This document shows, one piece after another, positions 33,104 to 37,399 of a DNA stretch of 37,399 nucleotides. How positions within the stretch are numbered: position 1 is the first letter of the stretch; every line of letters begins with the position of its first letter. Location of the stretch: NCBI RefSeq assembly GCF_900107705.1, contig NZ_FNRE01000022.1:1-37399 (forward strand). The letters run 5' to 3'. This stretch comes from Prevotella sp. tc2-28. Lineage in GTDB: Bacteria; Bacteroidota; Bacteroidia; Bacteroidales; Bacteroidaceae. The notes below the pieces were generated by a model. That model was given only the letters and a program-made list of their open reading frames with translations. It searched no databases and was not told the DNA's origin. The position numbers and the translations under genes were made by a program.

Positions 33104-34270
33104 ATGACATTTTGGGAGATTCTTTCATACACAGACTTGCTACTATTCATCATTGTTGCAGCTACCGTACTCTATTTAGCAGTTTTTGCCGTTGCATCTT
33201 TATTCTATCACCATAGTGAGACACCCAAGGCAAGAAATATGAATCGTTTCATCATTTTGATACCGGCATATAAGAATGGAAGTGGCGCAGAGAAAACCGT
33301 TATGTCAGCTTTAGGGCAGACTTACCCACAACGTTTGTTTGATATAACTGTTATATCAGACCATTTAGATGAAGTAAACAATTTTCGTTTGGCGCAACAA
33401 CCTGTCACCTTGCTTACGCCTAACTTCGAGAAGAGTTCAAGAGCCAAATCACTTCAATTGGCAATCAACAACCTCCCTCAATTTAAAATCTACGACGTAG
33501 CCATTATTTTAAATGCGGGCAACATAGTAGAACCTGATTTCTTAGAGCGAATGAATGATGCCTATGAATCAGCAGGAACCAAAGTAATTCAGGCTCATCG
33601 TCTCTCGCAAAACCGGGACACTGCCCCTGCCAGGCTAAGTGCCACTTTCGAAGAAATCAACAACTCCATTTTCCGACGCGGACACATTGCCCTTGGTTTG
33701 TCAGCCGCATCAGCAGGATCTGCGATGGCATTTGATTTCAACTGGTTTAAGAAAAACATCATGACAGTTGATACGATGTATGACGACAAGGATTTGGAGA
33801 TTCGCCTTCTCCGTCAACATATCTACATCGATTATTTTGAAGATATTTTGGTCTTTGAAGAAAAGAAGCGAAGCGCAGAAGACTTTAATCGCCAACGTAA
33901 GTTATGGATGATTTCTCAATTCACGAACCTGCTGAGAAACATTATTTACCTTCCAGGAGCCATATTTGCTAAGAACTACAATTTAGCTGACAAGATTCTT
34001 CAATGGCTGCTCATTCCTCGTTTGCTACTCATGGGAATTATAATCCTTATGAGCCTCATTATGCCTTTTATCTATTTCACCTTAGCCCTGAAATGGTGGG
34101 CACTATTTGCTATCGTATTGCTTATCTTTGCCTTAGCAACGCCGAACTATCTTGTAGATGAGAAATGGGACAAGACCTTCTATATGATACCCATCATTTT
34201 CCTTTGCTCTCTCTTTTCAAAGACGATGATTGGCAAACGTCTCAAACCATATGCTAATCAGAAACTGTAG
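33104..34270 (+). CDS. Membrane GT2 glycosyltransferase paralogue lacking the DXD motif
   Basis: The 388-residue protein has an N-terminal membrane helix (about residues 9-36), a GT-A domain (FIILIPAYKNGSGAEKTVMSAL, ITVISDHLD, LLTPNFEKSSRAKSLQLA), and C-terminal helices (about 300-370). The strand that should end in DXD reads IILNAGNIVEPDF (Asn137-Ala-Gly139), so both metal-binding Asp residues are absent. The later acidic motif DDKDLEIRLL and NRQRKLW (QxxRW-like) remain. The next gene is a clear paralogue with DAD in that place. Either the enzyme is metal-independent or inactive, and it may act as partner of its neighbour. The gap to the upstream GT is 7 bases. Confidence 0.85.
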   Translation: MTFWEILSYTDLLLFIIVAATVLYLAVFAVASLFYHHSETPKARNMNRFIILIPAYKNGSGAEKTVMSALGQTYPQRLFDITVISDHLDEVNNFRLAQQPVTLLTPNFEKSSRAKSLQLAINNLPQFKIYDVAIILNAGNIVEPDFLERMNDAYESAGTKVIQAHRLSQNRDTAPARLSATFEEINNSIFRRGHIALGLSAASAGSAMAFDFNWFKKNIMTVDTMYDDKDLEIRLLRQHIYIDYFEDILVFEEKKRSAEDFNRQRKLWMISQFTNLLRNIIYLPGAIFAKNYNLADKILQWLLIPRLLLMGIIILMSLIMPFIYFTLALKWWALFAIVLLIFALATPNYLVDEKWDKTFYMIPIIFLCSLFSKTMIGKRLKPYANQKL

Positions 34271-34279
34271 CTCTTTCCT

Positions 34280-35464
34280 ATGCTCTGGCAGATCATCCAT
34301 ATCATAGAAGTTCTCTTTTGGCTGTTATTGTCAGCCTCAGGAGCATATATTCTATTTTATACAATAGTATCTTTAATATGGAGAAAGCCTGTATCTAAAC
34401 TATCTTCCAAAGTCAAGTCTTTACATGCTGATCATTACTATTCTTTCTTAGTATTATTCCCGGCATACAACGAAGATCGTGTCATCGTATCGTCTATACA
34501 ACAATTCATTAGTCAATACTATCCAAACGACCGTTTCCATGCAGTCGTCGTCTCCGACCACATGAAGCCAGAGACTAACGACAAACTTCGGGAGTTGCCC
34601 ATTACCCTTCTCACACCAACATTTGAAAAGAGCAGCAAAGCCAAGGCCATGCAATATGCCATGGGGCAGATTAAGGAAACATACGATTATGTGGTGATTC
34701 TTGATGCAGACAATGTCGTTAATTCCGATTTTTTGGAAAAACTCAATGAAGTATGTGCTATGGGACATCAAGCTATTCAATGTCACCGTTGTGCCAAGAA
34801 TAGTAACAACAACATTGCGGTACTCGATGGTATCAGCGAAGAAATCAATAATACTATTTTCCGTAAGGCCCACAATCGCATTGGACTCTCTTCTGCCTTG
34901 ATTGGATCTGGCATGTGTTTTGATTACAAATGGTTTAAGGAAAATGTCTATAAACTCAGTACTGCCGGTGAAGACCGTGAGTTAGAAGCCCTTCTATTGA
35001 AGCAAGGCGTCTATATCCACTATGAGGAAAGCATTCCCGTCTTTGATGAGAAAGTCAGCAACAAGGACAATTTCCAGAATCAGCGTCAACGGTGGATGAC
35101 AGCTCAGATCCAAAGTCTTCTCAACATGCTTCCCTGCATTCCCCAGGCCATCAAGTCAAGAAACATAAATTTTATCGACAAGACCATCCAACAAGCATTG
35201 ATTCCCCGTTCCATGCTGATTGTCTTTACATTTACGATGGCCACGCTGATGACTTTTATATCTCAAGTATGGTGTATGAAATGGTGGTTACTTTTCCTTT
35301 TCATCTGCCTTTCATTGTATTATGCAATCCCTAAGGAGTTACGCAACTATTCTATTCTAAGCAACATTCTTTCCGTCCCTATGCTCGTTTGGAAGATGAT
35401 TCTCAATATCCTCAAGATAGACCGGAAGAACACAGATTTCATTCACACTACTCACGATAAATAA
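34280..35464 (+). CDS. Membrane GT2 glycosyltransferase (active-type paralogue)
   Basis: The 394-residue protein matches its upstream neighbour in architecture: N-terminal helix (about residues 5-33), GT-A domain and C-terminal membrane helices (about 305-375). Motifs are complete: VLFPAYNEDRVIVSSIQQF, VVVSDHMKPETN, LLTPTFEKSSKAKAMQYA, DXD as VILDADNVV (Asp142 and Asp144), GEDRELEALLL and the QRQRW motif (NQRQRWMTAQ). Shared words with the neighbour (LLTPxFEKSSxAK, EEINNxIFRxxH, IGLSSA/ALGLSAA) show a tandem duplication. It is most like processive or cellulose-synthase-type GT2s but is short for a synthase, so a membrane-bound single-addition enzyme is also possible. It starts 9 bases after the previous stop. 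Confidence 0.87.
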   Translation: MLWQIIHIIEVLFWLLLSASGAYILFYTIVSLIWRKPVSKLSSKVKSLHADHYYSFLVLFPAYNEDRVIVSSIQQFISQYYPNDRFHAVVVSDHMKPETNDKLRELPITLLTPTFEKSSKAKAMQYAMGQIKETYDYVVILDADNVVNSDFLEKLNEVCAMGHQAIQCHRCAKNSNNNIAVLDGISEEINNTIFRKAHNRIGLSSALIGSGMCFDYKWFKENVYKLSTAGEDRELEALLLKQGVYIHYEESIPVFDEKVSNKDNFQNQRQRWMTAQIQSLLNMLPCIPQAIKSRNINFIDKTIQQALIPRSMLIVFTFTMATLMTFISQVWCMKWWLLFLFICLSLYYAIPKELRNYSILSNILSVPMLVWKMILNILKIDRKNTDFIHTTHDK

Positions 35465-35470
35465 CAAGAG

Positions 35471-36997
35471 ATGGGAGAGCGTGTGCATAGAAGTGTCATG
35501 AATATCAAGGTGGGCATATTTTTTTATGTCATATCCTTATTTCTTGCGTTCTTTTCTCGTAAGATTTTCCTTGATTGCTTAGGTGCTGAGTTTATTGGTC
35601 TTACAGGTATGCTCATGAATATCATGAGTTTTTTGAGCGTAGCAGAATTAGGTATTGGAACTAGCATTGTCTATTTCCTATACAAGCCACTGCAAGAAGA
35701 CGACCACGAGAAGATTAACGAGATTATGTCCATGCTAGCCTATCTATATCGCTGTATAGGTCTCATCATCGGACTTGGAGGACTCATTGTCAGTGTTTTC
35801 TTTCCATGGTGGTTCAATAATCTTACCACAGGACTTCCACTTGTATATTTCGCTTTTTATTCATTCTTAGCCACTGCTATTGCAGGCTATATTTTCAACT
35901 ATAAGCAGCTTTTAGTTGGAGCAAATCAAAAACAATATTTAGTTAATGCCTATTTCCAAACAATAGGTATTGTACAAAGCATAACCCAAATTATTCTTGC
36001 ATACTCTTACCGCAATTTATATTTGTGGGTAGCAGTTGGCATAGTTTTTACAATCATCGGAATTATCGTATTCAACATCCGCATCCGACAATTATATCCG
36101 TGGCTTCATATAGATTTGCGACAAGGTCGTAAGAATCTACATAATTATCCAGAGATTCTAAAGAAAACCCGCCAGATTTTCGTACAGAAAATCAAAGATT
36201 TTATTCTCTATCGCAGTGATGAAATTCTTGTTGGAGCATTCGTCTCTGTTGTTCAAGTGGCTTTTTATGGCAACTACACCATCATTACCAGCAAACTCAA
36301 TTTCCTAGTCAACATTTTAAGCGATGGAATGGCAGCAGGGGTAGGTAACCTTATCGCAGAGGGGAATCAGCAGAATACCATGAAAGTATTTTGGGAACTC
36401 ACTGCCATCCGTTTTTTCATTGCAGGCTTCGTTGTTTTTGGTCTTTTATTGTTTACCCAACCATTTATATCTTTTTGGTTTGGCGAAAGCTATTTACTAA
36501 GCGATGTCATCGTCTACCTCATTGTTTTCAATATTTTTGTATATCTTTCCCGTGGCGTCGTTGAAATGTATATTGGAGCTTGTGGCTTATTTTCTGACGT
36601 ATGGGCAGCATGGACTGAATTATTCCTTAATATCACCATCACATTATGTCTTGCCCCATCATACGGCATCATTGGTATCTTATTAGGCAAGATCATCAGC
36701 GTATTTTTCATTGCTGTATTTTGGAAGCCCTATTTCTTGTTCTCTCAGGGATTTAGATTATCCGTGTCTATTTATTGGAAAGGGATGGTGCCTTACTACA
36801 CTATTATAGGAGCCTTTGTCACTTTACTCATATTCGTCAGACATTACATTCCCTACTTCACCAACCCCTCTGCTTTTTATCAATTCCTAACAGCAGCAAT
36901 ATTCTTTGTTATTCTAATTGTTGGCTATTTTTTTGCCATGCTCTTCACAACCAAGGGAACCAAATACTTTCTTGCACGTTTCCACAAAAATCAGTAA
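35471..36997 (+). CDS. Polysaccharide flippase (Wzx-like, MOP superfamily)
   Basis: The 508-residue protein has some twelve to fourteen hydrophobic segments and belongs to the polysaccharide biosynthesis/MOP superfamily that flips undecaprenyl-linked repeat units across the inner membrane. Recognisable parts are the N-terminal IKVGIFFYVISLFLAFFSRKIFLDCLG, GLTGMLMNIMSFLSVAELGIGTSIVYFLYKPL, and the mid-protein QKIKDFILYRSDEILVGAFVSVVQVAFYGNYTIITSKL, a pattern seen in Wzx proteins of Gram-positive and Bacteroidetes clusters. It begins 6 bases after the upstream GT and is the last gene of the cluster; an IS3-family end follows within about 60 bases. Confidence 0.88.
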   Translation: MGERVHRSVMNIKVGIFFYVISLFLAFFSRKIFLDCLGAEFIGLTGMLMNIMSFLSVAELGIGTSIVYFLYKPLQEDDHEKINEIMSMLAYLYRCIGLIIGLGGLIVSVFFPWWFNNLTTGLPLVYFAFYSFLATAIAGYIFNYKQLLVGANQKQYLVNAYFQTIGIVQSITQIILAYSYRNLYLWVAVGIVFTIIGIIVFNIRIRQLYPWLHIDLRQGRKNLHNYPEILKKTRQIFVQKIKDFILYRSDEILVGAFVSVVQVAFYGNYTIITSKLNFLVNILSDGMAAGVGNLIAEGNQQNTMKVFWELTAIRFFIAGFVVFGLLLFTQPFISFWFGESYLLSDVIVYLIVFNIFVYLSRGVVEMYIGACGLFSDVWAAWTELFLNITITLCLAPSYGIIGILLGKIISVFFIAVFWKPYFLFSQGFRLSVSIYWKGMVPYYTIIGAFVTLLIFVRHYIPYFTNPSAFYQFLTAAIFFVILIVGYFFAMLFTTKGTKYFLARFHKNQ

Positions 36998-37065
36998 TAT
37001 ATTCTCTCCGAACAAAATAGCCAACGAGTCAAACGCAATCGGTCAGACAAATAAGAACTGTACTA

Positions 37066-37189
37066 CCCTAGAAAAAGTTGAATGGTTTTTACCTTAACCC
37101 TGCCATAGGTTGAATGCCTGTTGGGTACCTTAATTCTTATCCCTGGCAAAAGTTGAATCATTCTCTCTTAACCCTTGTTTCTGTTGAAT
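37066..37189. repeat. Four spaced CCCT-N(7-8)-GTTGAAT repeats in the IS3 end
   Basis: Copies start at 37066, 37098, 37141 and 37172, each with GTTGAAT 7 or 8 bases after CCCT. Three lie wholly or mostly in the noncoding end and the fourth is inside the transposase 3' coding region. Spacing is about 31 to 43 bases, near multiples of a helical turn, which suggests an array of transposase-binding sites. Confidence 0.65.
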
Positions 37190-37399
37190 AGGCTCCGCGG
37201 AAAGCCGTTCAATCATATTCAGGGTTTGCGGTGCAAAGGTACATGCTCCTTCTTGAATTTCCAAATTATCGAGGTACTTTTCTCTGTAGCTGATCCATTT
37301 TTTCTGTATTTTACCCGTACATGATGCTGCCTGACGAGGTGTCATGTTGTTCAGCGACATGTGCGGACGTTCGTTGTTATAGAAGGCCACGGCCTTTTC
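37130..37399 (-). CDS. IS3-family transposase OrfB, C-terminal fragment
   Basis: The reading frame comes in from the right edge and ends at TAA (37132-37130). Its first residues are EKAVAFYNNERPHMSLNNMT, followed by PRQAA, the conserved end of the DDE integrase core of IS3-family OrfB (typically F-Y-N-x-x-R-P-H-x-x-L-x-x-x-T-P). The tail after it (GKIQKKWISYREKYLDNLE ...) is longer than usual. Catalytic DDE residues lie beyond the window. It is the right-hand mobile boundary of the exopolysaccharide cluster. Confidence 0.85.
   Translation of the reverse strand, partial: EKAVAFYNNERPHMSLNNMTPRQAASCTGKIQKKWISYREKYLDNLEIQEGACTFAPQTLNMIERLSAEPIQQKQGLRENDSTFARDKN

Larger units (their letters stand above)
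37059..37399 (-). mobile_element. IS3-family insertion sequence, 3' end (partial)
   Basis: The element enters from the right edge and its transposase reads leftward. The outer end is probably near TG at 37059-37060, since IS3-family ends begin with TG; this boundary is inferred, as no second end is in the window to define the inverted repeat. Between the transposase stop and that end lie 70 bases of noncoding sequence with short repeats of the form CCCT-N7-8-GTTGAAT. Confidence 0.65.

Overview
The window reads as chromosome of a Bacteroidales bacterium, most likely Prevotella or a close relative. Three things point there: repeated promoters of the Bacteroidetes type (TAnnTTTG -7 boxes such as TACCTTTG and TATATTTG, several with TTG/TTTG about 19-20 bases upstream), lipoprotein signals with lipoboxes, and the gene content (short SerA, CBM20-GH77 amylomaltase, OmpH-like lipoprotein, DASS transporter with RCK domains). 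No rRNA, tRNA or CRISPR array was seen.

The left edge (1-1110) is accessory. It holds the N-terminus of an IS110-family recombinase running off the window, its long noncoding end with a promoter and a two-lobed RNA fold resembling a bridge RNA, a Rha/KilAC phage regulator that looks cut short, and the remnant of a phage-type M15 peptidase.

The middle (1192-18843) is housekeeping: alanine dehydrogenase; a convergent PepD-lipoprotein pair; a small membrane protein, an OmpH-like lipoprotein and a DEAD-box helicase with a DbpA-type RNA-binding domain; serC-serA; a DASS transporter; convergent malQ-gph; mltG; and glnS-TPR-dedA. Two intergenic gaps in this half carry 7-bp tandem repeats.

From 18907 the genes turn to carbohydrate and envelope work. 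manC-gmd-fcl make GDP-mannose and GDP-L-fucose and run on into ptb-buk, an acyl-CoA to acyl-phosphate to ATP pathway. A strong inverted repeat separates buk from a convergent xylulokinase gene broken by one in-frame TAG.

A visibly more AT-rich exopolysaccharide cluster fills 25914-36997, all on the plus strand and tightly packed: a stand-alone receiver, a phosphoglycosyl transferase fused to a degenerate receiver, a short TolC/OEP-like outer-membrane protein where a Wza would be expected, a Wzc-like co-polymerase with P-loop but no C-terminal tyrosine cluster, a polymerase/ligase-like membrane protein, one soluble GT2, two tandem paralogous membrane GT2s (the first lacking the DXD motif) and a flippase. 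Right of it lies the 3' end of an IS3-family element with four spaced repeats in its terminus.

The most unusual items are the candidate IS110 bridge RNA, the exopolysaccharide export set and its paired receivers, the motif loss in one tandem glycosyltransferase, and a small palindromic element inserted in frame in the gph-like phosphatase. All calls were made by eye from sequence; no search, alignment or folding software was run.
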